From Marivivens sp. (GTDB lineage Bacteria; Pseudomonadota; Alphaproteobacteria; Rhodobacterales; Rhodobacteraceae), in assembly GCA_024642145.1 (NCBI GenBank), contig JAHEBS010000006.1:1-32591 (forward strand): a DNA stretch of 32,591 bases, read 5' to 3'. The notes under the pieces are model-generated. The model was not told the origin of the DNA. It made no database searches and saw nothing but the letters and a program-made list of their open reading frames with translations. Shown here piece by piece: positions 1 through 9,177 of the stretch. The first letter of the stretch is position 1; each line of letters opens with the position of its first letter. The translations under genes and the position numbers were made by a program.

Positions 1-480
1 GAAGTCGCGGCCCTGCTTGATGTTCAGGACACGCTCTTGGGCGTCGGTGGCGAAAGCCTGTTGTCAACCGAGGCCCTGCGTCACGTGGTCACCCGCCTCA
101 GCGATGAGGGCCTGACGATCGAGGTGTTTGCGATGGACGGCGCGCCCCTGTTTCTGGGCGACACCGATACCCCGACGCCGCTTTTGACCGAGGTCATGGC
201 GGCTCTGGCCCGCGTCTCGAACATGGTTACCAACCCCGTCGCAGTCACCGCAAGCACGCGGACGCGGACCGTGCTGCTGCGCGATGATCCGGTCTGGACC
301 TTGACGATGTCATGGGCCGCGCAAAGCCAGATCTTGCTGCAACAGGGCGGGATGCCAACGACACGTTTCCGGCGCGTCACGGGTCAGGGCGCCAGCCAGC
401 CCGCGGTCGAGATTCCTTTTGCGCGGCGAAATGACCGCGTCGAGGTCACCTTTCTGCGGATGAACGGGCAGCGCGGTTAG
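1..480 (+). CDS. motB: Flagellar motor protein MotB, C-terminal (OmpA-like) part; 5' end lies outside the window
   Basis: Frame 1 is open from base 1; C-terminus has an OmpA-like pattern (LSxEAL..., RAxxG, G.GASQP, ...RRNDRVEVTFLR); sits directly upstream of flgE. Confidence 0.75.
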   Translation, partial: EVAALLDVQDTLLGVGGESLLSTEALRHVVTRLSDEGLTIEVFAMDGAPLFLGDTDTPTPLLTEVMAALARVSNMVTNPVAVTASTRTRTVLLRDDPVWTLTMSWAAQSQILLQQGGMPTTRFRRVTGQGASQPAVEIPFARRNDRVEVTFLRMNGQRG

Positions 481-491
481 GTCCCTGTTAA
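477..491. promoter_or_regulatory. CtrA-like box TTAG-N7-TTAA upstream of flgE, overlapping the motB stop codon
   Basis: Sequence TTAGGTCCCTGTTAA; 7 of 8 bases match TTAA-N7-TTAA; 50 bp upstream of the flgE ATG. Confidence 0.45.
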
Positions 492-540
492 GGCCGAAGG
501 CGTAGCAAGGGTCGATCTCCGTCCGCAAAGGGGCAGACCC

Positions 541-1839
541 ATGACGATCTCTAGTTCCTACAATGCCAGCGTCGCCGCGCTTTCGGCCAATGCCAGCAGG
601 CTATCGGCCATTTCCGACAACATCGCCAATGCATCTACGTATGGCTACAAACGCGTCTCGACGGATTTCGAGTCGATGGTCATCGACTCTGGCAGCGGTT
701 CCTTCTCGGCCGGCGGCGTCCGAATCACGACGACACGGCTGATTGACGAAGGTGGCTCGTTGGTCTCGACCGCCAACGCGACCGACATTGCCGTGCAGGG
801 GCGCGGGATGTTGCCCGTGACGCCGGCCAATGCGGTGCTGGCGGGTGGGGCCACACCAATGTTGCTGACTACAACCGGCAGCTTTCGCCCCGACGCGGAC
901 GGTTATCTGCGCAGCGACAGCGGCCTGATCCTGATGGGCTGGCCCGCAACGGCAGACGGGACCGTGCCCAATTTTCCGCGTGACACCCAATCGGGGCTGG
1001 AACCCATTCGGGTGAATACCACCCAGTTCGGCGGCGAGGCCACGACCAACATCCGCTTTGCCGTAAACCTGCCCGCAACCAGCACCGAGGCCGGCGCCGC
1101 GGGCACGGCAGAAGACCTTTCGCTGCAGTATTTCGATAACCTCGGCACATCAAAAACCCTGTCAGTGACCTTTGCGCCGACGGTCCCCGCAACCGGTTCG
1201 TCGAATGAATGGACCATGACCGTGCGCGACAGCGCCAGCGGTGATGCCGTAGTGGGCGAATACACACTGACCTTTGACGATGCGCGCGGAACGGGCGGCA
1301 CGCTGTTATCGGTCAACACGGTTTCGGGTGGCGCATTTGACCCTGCGACTGGAAAGCTGACGGTCAACGTGGCCGGAGGCCCGATTGAAATCGACATCGG
1401 CGAACCCGGCTCGCCCATGGGGCTCACCCAGCTTTCCGATCGCTTTGCGCCGGTCGCGATATCCAAGAACGGCGCACCTGTCGGCAATATGACCAAGGTC
1501 GAAATCGACCAGAACGGCTTTGTCAGAGCCTTTTTTGACATTGGCAGCTCCAAGGTCATCTATCAGGTGCCGCTGGTCGATATGCCAAATCCCAACGGTC
1601 TGAAATCGCTGGACCGTCAGACATACGCGCCCACCCCTGCCAGCGGGCCCTATTTCCTGTGGAACGCCGGCGACGGACCAACCGGCTCTGTCATCGCCTA
1701 CGCGCGCGAAGAATCGGCCACCGATATTGCCGGTGAACTGACACGCCTGATCCAGACCCAGCGCGCCTATTCGTCGAACGCCAAGGTCATCCAGACCGTC
1801 GACGAGATGATGCAGGAAACCTCGAATATCAAACGTTAG
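541..1839 (+). CDS. flgE: Flagellar hook protein FlgE
   Basis: N-terminal SSYNASVAALSANASRLSAISDNIANASTYGYKR and C-terminal ELTRLIQTQRAYSSNAKVIQTVDEMMQE rod/hook signatures. Confidence 0.93.
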   Translation: MTISSSYNASVAALSANASRLSAISDNIANASTYGYKRVSTDFESMVIDSGSGSFSAGGVRITTTRLIDEGGSLVSTANATDIAVQGRGMLPVTPANAVLAGGATPMLLTTTGSFRPDADGYLRSDSGLILMGWPATADGTVPNFPRDTQSGLEPIRVNTTQFGGEATTNIRFAVNLPATSTEAGAAGTAEDLSLQYFDNLGTSKTLSVTFAPTVPATGSSNEWTMTVRDSASGDAVVGEYTLTFDDARGTGGTLLSVNTVSGGAFDPATGKLTVNVAGGPIEIDIGEPGSPMGLTQLSDRFAPVAISKNGAPVGNMTKVEIDQNGFVRAFFDIGSSKVIYQVPLVDMPNPNGLKSLDRQTYAPTPASGPYFLWNAGDGPTGSVIAYAREESATDIAGELTRLIQTQRAYSSNAKVIQTVDEMMQETSNIKR

Positions 1840-1848
1840 GTCTAGGGC

Positions 1849-3291
1849 ATGAGCATTTCGCAGACTCTGTCGAACGCGGTTTCTGGACTGACAGCAGCCG
1901 CGCGGATGGCCGAAGTGACGTCGGCCAACCTCGCCAACGTCATGACCGAGGGTTATGGCCGACGCAGCCTGACGCTCTCGGCGGCGACGGTGGGCGGGCG
2001 TGGCGCCGGAGTCCAGATCGACGGGGTCGAACGCTATGTGGACCGTGCGGTGCTGACTGACCGGCGGTTGGCCGAGGCCGATTATCGCGGGATGAGCGAC
2101 AGGTTGGACATGGCCCGTCGGATCGAGGCCTTGATCGGGATCGAGGGTCAATCGGGTGGCCTTACCGACCGCTTTACCGCGCTCGATCAGGCCTTGATCG
2201 GGGCGGCGGGTGACCCATCTAGCGACCAGCGTCTTGCGCTGGTCCTCTCGCAGTTTCAATCGGTCGCATCAGGGCTGAACGAGGCCTCGGCGGGCATCCA
2301 GTCACTGAGGGTAGAGTGTGACGGCGCGATTTCGGCGCAGGTTGGGATGCTCAATACGGCGTTGAAGGATGTAGAGCGCCTGAATGTCGACATTGCCAAG
2401 GCGCAGGGTAGCGGTGATGGCGCGGTGGCCTTGATCGACCAACGACAAAAGCTGGTCGATCAGATTTCCGGCATTGTGCCGCTGCGCGAAATCGACCGGC
2501 AAAACGGCCAGATCGCGCTGATCACCAACGCGGGGCAGACGTTGCTGGACGGTGTCGCCGCCCAGTTCGAGTTCACGCCAACCCACACAATTACGCCGGA
2601 CATGACGTTGCAAAGTGGTGCGTTGGGCAGAATCGGTTTGCGCGGCCAGCCACTTGCCGGGACGAGCGGTGCGGGCTCGTTGACTGGCGGTACACTTGGC
2701 GCCGCCTTCGAATTGCGCGATCAGGTGCTTGTCGATGCCCAGACCGGGCTCGACGATCTGGCCTTTGATGTGGCCGCGCGGCTTCAGGCGACATCGGCGG
2801 ATCCGAGTCTTGCCCCCGGATCGGCAGGCATTCTGACCGATGCCGGGAACGCGGTTGACACGGCAAACCGTGATGGCCTTGCGGCCCGTCTGAGGGTGAA
2901 CGCGATGGTGGACCCCGCCTCGGGCGGCAACCTGCGTCTTCTACGTGACGGTCTTGGCGCAGCGGCGGGCCCGCCCGGTGACGCCACGCAGCTTGACCGC
3001 CTGCGCGAAACGCTGTCGGCGCCAATTGCCGGCGTGTCTGGCGCGGCCGATAGCGCCGCAGGTTTGGCCGCGCGGTTCGTCGCGAAAAACGGTGCGGCCC
3101 GCCTGACAGTCGAAGACCGCATGGCTTTTTCGGCCGCCCGATGGAACGCACTGCGCCAAACGGAACTCGCGGGCGGGGTCGATACCGATCAGGAAATGCA
3201 GATGCTGATGCGGATTGAACAGGCGTATGCGGCCAACGCCAAAGTCGTGCAGGTGGTGGATTCCATGCTGCGCACGTTGACGGAGATCTGA
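1849..3291 (+). CDS. flgK: Flagellar hook-associated protein FlgK (HAP1)
   Basis: N-terminal SISQTLSNAVSGLTAAARMAEVTSANLANVMTEGYGRR; C-terminal EMQMLMRIEQAYAANAKVVQVVDSMLRTLTEI; located between flgE and flgL. Confidence 0.92.
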   Translation: MSISQTLSNAVSGLTAAARMAEVTSANLANVMTEGYGRRSLTLSAATVGGRGAGVQIDGVERYVDRAVLTDRRLAEADYRGMSDRLDMARRIEALIGIEGQSGGLTDRFTALDQALIGAAGDPSSDQRLALVLSQFQSVASGLNEASAGIQSLRVECDGAISAQVGMLNTALKDVERLNVDIAKAQGSGDGAVALIDQRQKLVDQISGIVPLREIDRQNGQIALITNAGQTLLDGVAAQFEFTPTHTITPDMTLQSGALGRIGLRGQPLAGTSGAGSLTGGTLGAAFELRDQVLVDAQTGLDDLAFDVAARLQATSADPSLAPGSAGILTDAGNAVDTANRDGLAARLRVNAMVDPASGGNLRLLRDGLGAAAGPPGDATQLDRLRETLSAPIAGVSGAADSAAGLAARFVAKNGAARLTVEDRMAFSAARWNALRQTELAGGVDTDQEMQMLMRIEQAYAANAKVVQVVDSMLRTLTEI

Positions 3292-3292
3292 C

Positions 3293-4285
3293 ATGGTTGC
3301 CACCAACCTTGGCGATATGGCCCGCAGTTTTCAGACCTCGCGGCAACTCGCCGACCTCAAGACTCGTATGGCTATCCTGACCCGGGAAATGTCGTCAGGC
3401 GAAAAATCGGACGTGGCCCGAAGCCTTGGCGCGGCAGGAGGCCGGCTGATGGCGGTCGAGACCGATATCGGGCGCATGACCGCCTTTCGCGGCGTTGCCC
3501 GCGACTTTGCCCGAGATCTGGGGGGCGCCCAAACCGCGATTGGCCGGATCGATACCGCCCGACAGGCCCTCGCCGACGCGCTTGTCCCGCAGGCGACCGG
3601 CCCTGCGGCAACCGCACAAAGCGGTGCCAACGCCTTTCGTGACATCGTGGCGACGATCAACATCCGCATCGGCGGCAAGGCGGTTTTTGGTGGCGATCAG
3701 AGCGATTCCACGCCTTTGCCCGATGCGGCGACCATGCTGGATGAACTGAGGACTGCGATCTCCGGCGCGGTGACGACAGACGATATGTTTGCGCGGATCG
3801 ATAACTGGTTTGACGACCCCGCTGGCGGCTACGCGACGCTGACGGATTCGACCACAGGCGCGGCACGAACATGCCGTGTCGCCGAAGGCACCGTCGTAAC
3901 GCTCGACGTTACAGCCAAGGATGAGGCGTTTCGGGCCTCGCTGAAATCCGCAGCCATGGCCGCCATGGCAGACGACCCAACGGTTTCGTCGATGTCGGGC
4001 GCTGCCGATGATCTGAGGCGTGAGGCGGCGCGTTCGGCGGTTGCTGCCGCAGATCCGCTCGCGCGACTGCAGGCCCGCGTGGGGCTGGATGAGGGCAGGG
4101 TCGAACAGGCCCAAACATGGCTAACAGCACGGCAGACCGAGCTTGAATTGCATCAGCAAGAGATCCGGGGTGCCGATCCCTTTGAAACAGCGACGGCGCT
4201 GCAACAGCTCCAGACCCAGTTGGAGACTCAATATCTGCTTACGGCGCGCCTCGCAGGATTGTCGCTTGTGGACTATCTGCGATGA
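3293..4285 (+). CDS. flgL: Flagellar hook-associated protein FlgL-like
   Basis: Flagellin-like N-terminal coiled region (ARSFQTSRQLADLKTRMAILTREMSSGEKSDVARSLG) and C-terminal helix; immediately follows flgK. Confidence 0.85.
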   Translation: MVATNLGDMARSFQTSRQLADLKTRMAILTREMSSGEKSDVARSLGAAGGRLMAVETDIGRMTAFRGVARDFARDLGGAQTAIGRIDTARQALADALVPQATGPAATAQSGANAFRDIVATINIRIGGKAVFGGDQSDSTPLPDAATMLDELRTAISGAVTTDDMFARIDNWFDDPAGGYATLTDSTTGAARTCRVAEGTVVTLDVTAKDEAFRASLKSAAMAAMADDPTVSSMSGAADDLRREAARSAVAAADPLARLQARVGLDEGRVEQAQTWLTARQTELELHQQEIRGADPFETATALQQLQTQLETQYLLTARLAGLSLVDYLR

Positions 4286-5379
4286 GGCGCCTTTCTTGGT
4301 TAGTCGTCGCATTTCTGCCGTTTGCGGCAATGTCCGAGCCCGTCCGTATCAAGGACTTGGTTACGGTCGACGGCGTGCGCAGCAATGATCTGGTTGGCTA
4401 CGGTCTGGTCGTCGGTCTCAACGGAACGGGCGATGGTCTTAGAAATTCACCGTTCACCGAAGAGATCATGACCAATATCCTCGAGCGGCTGGGCATCAAT
4501 GTCGCCGGTGAAAATCTGCGTCCGCGCAACGTTGCGGCTGTGTTGGTGACTGCCGCGCTGCCGCCTTTTGCGCGGGCAGGAAGCCCGATTGATGTAACTG
4601 TTTCGGCAATCGGCGATGCCTCTAGCCTGCTCGGCGGGACTTTGGTCATGACGCCTCTGAATGCGGCCGACGGCCAAATCTATGCCGTGGCGCAGGGCGC
4701 AATCATTGCAGGTGGCGTTTCCGCCAGCGGGCAGGCCACAACGGTCGTCGAAGGCGTGCCGACTGCCGGCGTCATTCCCTCGGGCGCAACGGTCGAACGC
4801 GAGGTTGATTTTGCGTTCAATAGTCTGGGGCTGGTCCGACTGGCGCTGCGCACCGCTGACTTTACCACCGCCGGACGCATAGAAACGGCAATCAACGATC
4901 AGTTTGGCCGCAGGGTCGCTTCGCTGGTCGATGCCGGAACGGTTTCAATCGACATTGGCGCCGCTGGCCTTGGCTCGGCCGCGCGAACCATGGGCGAGGT
5001 CGAAAATCTGATGGTCGAGCCAGAGCTTCCGGCGAGGGTCGTCGTCGATCAGCGCTCTGGCACGATCGTGATCGGCGAAGATGTGCGGGTCAGCCGTGTT
5101 GCGGTAAGCCAAGGCAATCTGACCTTGCGGATCGAGGAAGCGCCGCTTGCAGTTCAGCCAAGTCCGTTTTCACAGGGCGAAACGGTCGTGGTTCCGCGAA
5201 CGACCGCAACGCTCAACAGTGAGCCCGGCAATGGCCTTGCCGAGATTCCGGCCAGCACCAGCCTTTCGGATGTCGTGGCAGGTCTGAATGCTTTGGGCGT
5301 ATCGCCTCGCGACATGATCGACATCCTCAAATCCATCAAGGCGGCGGGGGCGCTGCACGCAGAATTCATCGTGAATTAG
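4282..5379 (+). CDS. flgI: Flagellar P-ring protein FlgI
   Basis: RIKDLVTVDGVRSNDLVGYGLVVGLNGTGDGLRNSPFTEEIMTNILERLGI... is a diagnostic FlgI sequence; ATGA overlap with flgL. Confidence 0.97.
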   Translation: MRRLSWLVVAFLPFAAMSEPVRIKDLVTVDGVRSNDLVGYGLVVGLNGTGDGLRNSPFTEEIMTNILERLGINVAGENLRPRNVAAVLVTAALPPFARAGSPIDVTVSAIGDASSLLGGTLVMTPLNAADGQIYAVAQGAIIAGGVSASGQATTVVEGVPTAGVIPSGATVEREVDFAFNSLGLVRLALRTADFTTAGRIETAINDQFGRRVASLVDAGTVSIDIGAAGLGSAARTMGEVENLMVEPELPARVVVDQRSGTIVIGEDVRVSRVAVSQGNLTLRIEEAPLAVQPSPFSQGETVVVPRTTATLNSEPGNGLAEIPASTSLSDVVAGLNALGVSPRDMIDILKSIKAAGALHAEFIVN

Positions 5380-5404
5380 CCGCGGGATAAGCGCCAATCA
5401 GGGT

Positions 5405-6127
5405 CTAGGCATAGCCTTTGACCAGACCCTCGGCCAGTAACGCCCAACCGTTGACCATGACAAAGAACGCCAATTTGAACGGCAAAGAAACCACCGCTGG
5501 CGGCACCATCATCATGCCCATGGACATGAGGATGGCCGATACAAGCAAGTCTATGATCAGGAATGGCAGATAGAGCAGAAACCCGACTTCAAACGCATGT
5601 GATATTTCGGAAATCATAAAGGACGGGATGATCACCGAAATTGGCATCTTAGACACTGAAATCTCGCCACTCAGGTCACTGCGCAGGCTTGCCATGTGGC
5701 CCAGCGTTTCGGGATCGACACGGCCGAGCATGAAAACACGAAAAGGCTCGATTGCCGCAGGAAAAGCGGCCTCTAGCGATAGCTTTCCCTGGGTCCAGGG
5801 TTCAATGCCTGCGCTCCAGGCTTGGAGGGCGACGGGTTCCATGACGAAGTAGGTCAGGAATAGCGCGAGGCTGATCATCAGCATATTCGGGGGGGCCTGT
5901 TGCAGCCCAACTGCCTGCCGCAATATCGAAAAAACAGTCACTAAAAACGGAAAGCACGTGGCCATCATCACGATGCCCGGCACGATCCCAAGCAAAGTCA
6001 CAACAAGAAACAGCTCGACGGTGCGCGTCGCCAAAGATCCGTCGCCGCCAAGATCCACCATCAATGATTGCGCCTGCGCAGGCCCGGCAGCCAAGACGAA
6101 GAATGCGACAGCTATTCGAGCTTTCAC
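5405..6127 (-). CDS. fliP: Flagellar export apparatus protein FliP; probable GTG start at 6127 (GTGA overlap with fliN) rather than the longer ORF to 6238
   Basis: LGIVPGIVMMATCFPFLVTVFSILRQAVGLQQAPPNMLMISLALFLTYFVM... FliP signature; the hydrophobic signal peptide begins at VKARIAVAFF. Confidence 0.95.
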   Translation of the reverse strand: MKARIAVAFFVLAAGPAQAQSLMVDLGGDGSLATRTVELFLVVTLLGIVPGIVMMATCFPFLVTVFSILRQAVGLQQAPPNMLMISLALFLTYFVMEPVALQAWSAGIEPWTQGKLSLEAAFPAAIEPFRVFMLGRVDPETLGHMASLRSDLSGEISVSKMPISVIIPSFMISEISHAFEVGFLLYLPFLIIDLLVSAILMSMGMMMVPPAVVSLPFKLAFFVMVNGWALLAEGLVKGYA

Positions 6128-6441
6128 GCTGGCCTGCCCGTGCTGACGACTTCGGTCAAACGCACGGCAAGCGCCCCTGTCGGGCCATCCTCGGCCTCTT
6201 CCAGATGTCCGCGCGCGACAAGGCGATCGCCGATCCACAATTCGACGGGGTCTTCGATTCGGCGATCAAGGGCCAAGACCGCGCCTTCGTCCATCGACAT
6301 CAGATCGCGCAAGGCGACGCGGGCGCGGCCGACGGTTATGACAAGATCGACGGGCATGTCTTCGAATAGGCGGTCGCGCAGATCGCCAGCGGTGGGGGAC
6401 GAATTGTCAGGCATGGTGCAAACTTTCTGACTGGTCGGCAT
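6124..6441 (-). CDS. fliN: Flagellar motor switch protein FliN
   Basis: SpoA-type domain: MPVDLVITVGRARVALRDLMSMDEGAVLALDRRIEDPVELWIGDRLVARGHL; between fliH-like and fliP. Confidence 0.9.
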   Translation of the reverse strand: MPTSQKVCTMPDNSSPTAGDLRDRLFEDMPVDLVITVGRARVALRDLMSMDEGAVLALDRRIEDPVELWIGDRLVARGHLEEAEDGPTGALAVRLTEVVSTGRPA

Positions 6442-6982
6442 GCATGGTTTGGTCGCCCAGAGCGCTGAGAGCGGAATCTATGGCGTCTTCGATTGCCGCC
6501 CCGTCGATTGCGATTGTGCGATCGCGGGTCGAAATAACTGCCTCGGACGGGGATAAGGCGTCGTCCGAGGCGAGGATGAGGCCCGGCATTTCGCCAAGGT
6601 GCAGGCTAACGATTTCCATGTTGGCGGGCGAGACCGTCAGGGTTGGCCTTGCCTCGGAAAAGGTCGCCGCCAATTGCTCTAGTTCTGCCGCGATTGTCTC
6701 GGCTAGGACGCGTGCGCCAAGTGACGGGAACAGCCGATGGGACAGCGCCCGGAAGAACGGGGCGAGCCCCCGCAATACATCTTGGCGCGCGGCGGCATGA
6801 TCAAATCGCAGATCGGCGATCGTCTGCATCAGCCTGTCGCGCAGAACCGCATCGGCAGATTTGCGTTCGGCCTCGGCAGCGGCGAGGGCGGCAGCATAGC
6901 CGGCATGCCAATCGTCACTCAGCGGCTTTGGGCCGACATGTTCGGCACGGGCATCAAAGCTGTCCAGCTGCAATAGGCCCAT
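6407..6982 (-). CDS. fliH: FliH-like flagellar assembly protein
   Basis: Ala/Glu-rich helical N-terminus followed by an SctL/FliH-like C-terminal domain; between fliF and fliN; overlaps fliN. Confidence 0.6.
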   Translation of the reverse strand: MGLLQLDSFDARAEHVGPKPLSDDWHAGYAAALAAAEAERKSADAVLRDRLMQTIADLRFDHAAARQDVLRGLAPFFRALSHRLFPSLGARVLAETIAAELEQLAATFSEARPTLTVSPANMEIVSLHLGEMPGLILASDDALSPSEAVISTRDRTIAIDGAAIEDAIDSALSALGDQTMHADQSESLHHA

Positions 6983-6985
6983 CGA

Positions 6986-8494
6986 TCAAGCCTCGACCTC
7001 GGGCTCTTCAACCCATGATTGCAACACACGGAGCGCTTCGGTCTGGCGCGCCTCGATCATGTCGCGCACACGCGCAACGGGGTCCTGTTTCTGTTGCGGT
7101 TCGGTCGGCGGCGCGAGGGCCGTAACTTGCGCGGCTTCGGCAAGCAATTGGCGCTGGGGTTCTGTCGGCGGCAACCGACGTCCCGCCAGAACTGGTCGCA
7201 CCACAAACAGACCCAAAATAAGAGCAACAGCGCCTAAAATACCGGCGCGCGCGAGGTCAGTTAGCGAAAGGTTTTGTGGCGCAAGGGCAACGCTACCGGC
7301 GTCGCGCAGGGGCTCGAACGGCATCGAGCGCACCGAGATGCGGTCGCCGCGCGATTCATCCACACCAACCGTCATGGCCACAAGCTCGGACAAGGCTGCA
7401 AGCTCTTCGCTGCTGCGCGGGGTCGAGGTCACATTGCCCTGTGTGTCGGTGGCGATGATGTCGTTCACCAAAACCGCAACCGTCATGCGGCGAATGCCCC
7501 CGGGGGCGCGGTTTAGACTGCGTTGGGTTTCGGAGATTTCATAATTGGTCAATGTGCGGGCCTCAGAGTTCTGGCTCTGGCTGGTGCCGCCGCCACCCGC
7601 ATCGCCCGTGGGCAGGTTCGACGCCACGGTTACCGCGCCGGTGTCAGCATTTTGGGCATTTGCCGTATTTTCAGTCACGTCGGTGCTGATCGCGACGCGC
7701 GTGGTCGGGTCCAGCGTGCGCTGGGTCAGCGTCTCGGTTTCGGTCACTTCGTCGATACTGACCTCGACCACGGCGTTGCCAATGCCCACGCGCGCCTCGA
7801 CCAACCTCTCGGCGTTATTGCGCAAAACCTCGGCACGGGTCGCGGCGCTGTGTGTCGGATCGTCGCCGCTGATCAGGCCGGCCTCGGAATCGATGATGGA
7901 CACGGATTCGGGGATCAGACCGGGCACCGACGAGGCAACAAGATAGCGCAGCGCCAGAATTTGCGGCGGGGTCAGCGACATGCCGGCGGTCGATACTGTC
8001 ACCGCGGCGGTCGGCGTGCTTGGCCGGTCAAAGCCGCGTGAAACCGGCGCCGAAATATGCACCCGTGCCGCGCGAATACGCGGATTGGCAAGGATCGTGC
8101 GGGCCAATTCACCCTCTTTGGCCCGCCAATACGCCGCGTCGAACATTTCGGACGTCGTGCCAAAACCCGACAACCCGTCCAGCAATTCATAGCCTTGGCT
8201 CGAAGGCGCGGGCAGACCCTGACCGGCCAAGGTCAGGCGCAACGCGTCGCGGTCAGACTGCGGCACCCAGATCGAATCGCCCCGCACCTGATAGGACACG
8301 CCCTGTTGTTCAAGCGCGGTCACAACGCCGCCCGCGACCGCTGGATCCAGATTGCTGTAGAGCAACAACATCGTCGGCGACAAAGCCGTGCGCGACAGCA
8401 ACAAAACCGCCGCAAACATTGCGATCGTCGCACCGATAACGACCACCCTTTTGCGCAAATCCAGCGCCGACCAGATTGAGACGACAGGGTTCAT
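6986..8494 (-). CDS. fliF: Flagellar MS-ring protein FliF
   Basis: LLYSNLDPAVAGGVVTALEQQGVSYQVRGDSIWVPQSDRDALRLTLAGQGLPAPSSQGYELLDG...TSEMFDAAYWRAKEGELARTI; two terminal TM segments. Confidence 0.95.
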   Translation of the reverse strand: MNPVVSIWSALDLRKRVVVIGATIAMFAAVLLLSRTALSPTMLLLYSNLDPAVAGGVVTALEQQGVSYQVRGDSIWVPQSDRDALRLTLAGQGLPAPSSQGYELLDGLSGFGTTSEMFDAAYWRAKEGELARTILANPRIRAARVHISAPVSRGFDRPSTPTAAVTVSTAGMSLTPPQILALRYLVASSVPGLIPESVSIIDSEAGLISGDDPTHSAATRAEVLRNNAERLVEARVGIGNAVVEVSIDEVTETETLTQRTLDPTTRVAISTDVTENTANAQNADTGAVTVASNLPTGDAGGGGTSQSQNSEARTLTNYEISETQRSLNRAPGGIRRMTVAVLVNDIIATDTQGNVTSTPRSSEELAALSELVAMTVGVDESRGDRISVRSMPFEPLRDAGSVALAPQNLSLTDLARAGILGAVALILGLFVVRPVLAGRRLPPTEPQRQLLAEAAQVTALAPPTEPQQKQDPVARVRDMIEARQTEALRVLQSWVEEPEVEA

Positions 8495-8544
8495 TCCGTT
8501 CTCCGCGAGCCTTCTGCCCGTGAATCACAATTGGCTGCTCGGAC

Positions 8545-8559
8545 TTAAGATTCGGTTAG
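8545..8559. promoter_or_regulatory. CtrA-like box TTAA-N7-TTAG in the divergent fliF/fliL intergenic region; the spacer contains a GANTC site
   Basis: TTAAGATTCGGTTAG; 7 of 8 match to TTAA-N7-TTAA; GATTC at 8549-8553. Confidence 0.5.
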
Positions 8560-8603
8560 TCGCTTGGCGCTATCCAGATCGGGAGAATAAGGAGAATCCG
8601 ACT

Positions 8604-9170
8604 GTGACCGCGACTGTCGATGCCGTCCCTGCAAGGACCAGACCGCCAATTCTGTTGGCGGCGCTGTTGCTGATTCTGGGCCTTGGTGCCGGCTTTGGCG
8701 TGGTGCGGGGTGTGTTGCCGATTCTGGGTGGCGCCGGCGGCCAGTCAGCCGCATCCGATGCGCATCCGGCGGCAGATACGCAGGAAACCGCAACCGCTGC
8801 GCATGCTGCGCCTACTGGTGAAACCGCGTCGGGCCACGGCGTGGCAACCGATGGGCACGCGACCCCGTCGGGGCCGGTCTTTGTGCCGCTCGCCCCGATT
8901 TTGGTGATGTTGCCGCCCGGAAGTGGCCCGCACCATCTGCGGTTTGTCGCCCAATTGGATGTCGAACCGGCGCATGCGGATGAAGTTTCGGTCATCACCC
9001 CGCGCATCATTGATGCCTTCAACGCCTATTTGCGCGCGGTCGAAGTCAATGAGTTGCAAGATCCCGCGGCGTTGCTGCGGCTTCGGTCCCAGCTGTTACG
9101 GCGGGCGCAGGTCATTGCCGGCGTAGGGATGGTGAATGACCTGCTGGTAATGGAATTTGTTTTGAATTGA
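8604..9170 (+). CDS. fliL: Flagellar basal body-associated protein FliL (GTG start at 8604, not the upstream ATG at 8388)
   Basis: N-terminal TM segment, Ala/His/Thr-rich linker, then FliL domain ...RFVAQLDVEPAHADEVSVITPRIIDAFNAYLRAVEVNELQDPAALLRLRSQLLRRAQVI; GGAGAA ribosome-binding site just upstream. Confidence 0.85.
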   Translation: MTATVDAVPARTRPPILLAALLLILGLGAGFGVVRGVLPILGGAGGQSAASDAHPAADTQETATAAHAAPTGETASGHGVATDGHATPSGPVFVPLAPILVMLPPGSGPHHLRFVAQLDVEPAHADEVSVITPRIIDAFNAYLRAVEVNELQDPAALLRLRSQLLRRAQVIAGVGMVNDLLVMEFVLN

Positions 9171-9177
9171 GGCCCTT

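Noticed and set aside
1306-2259. 317-aa minus-strand ORF opposite flgE/flgK
   Set aside because: Spans the antisense of two conserved genes and their junction; no recognisable domain
5380-5404. Possible bidirectional terminator between convergent flgI and fliP
   Set aside because: Only 25 bp with no convincing inverted repeat or T-tract
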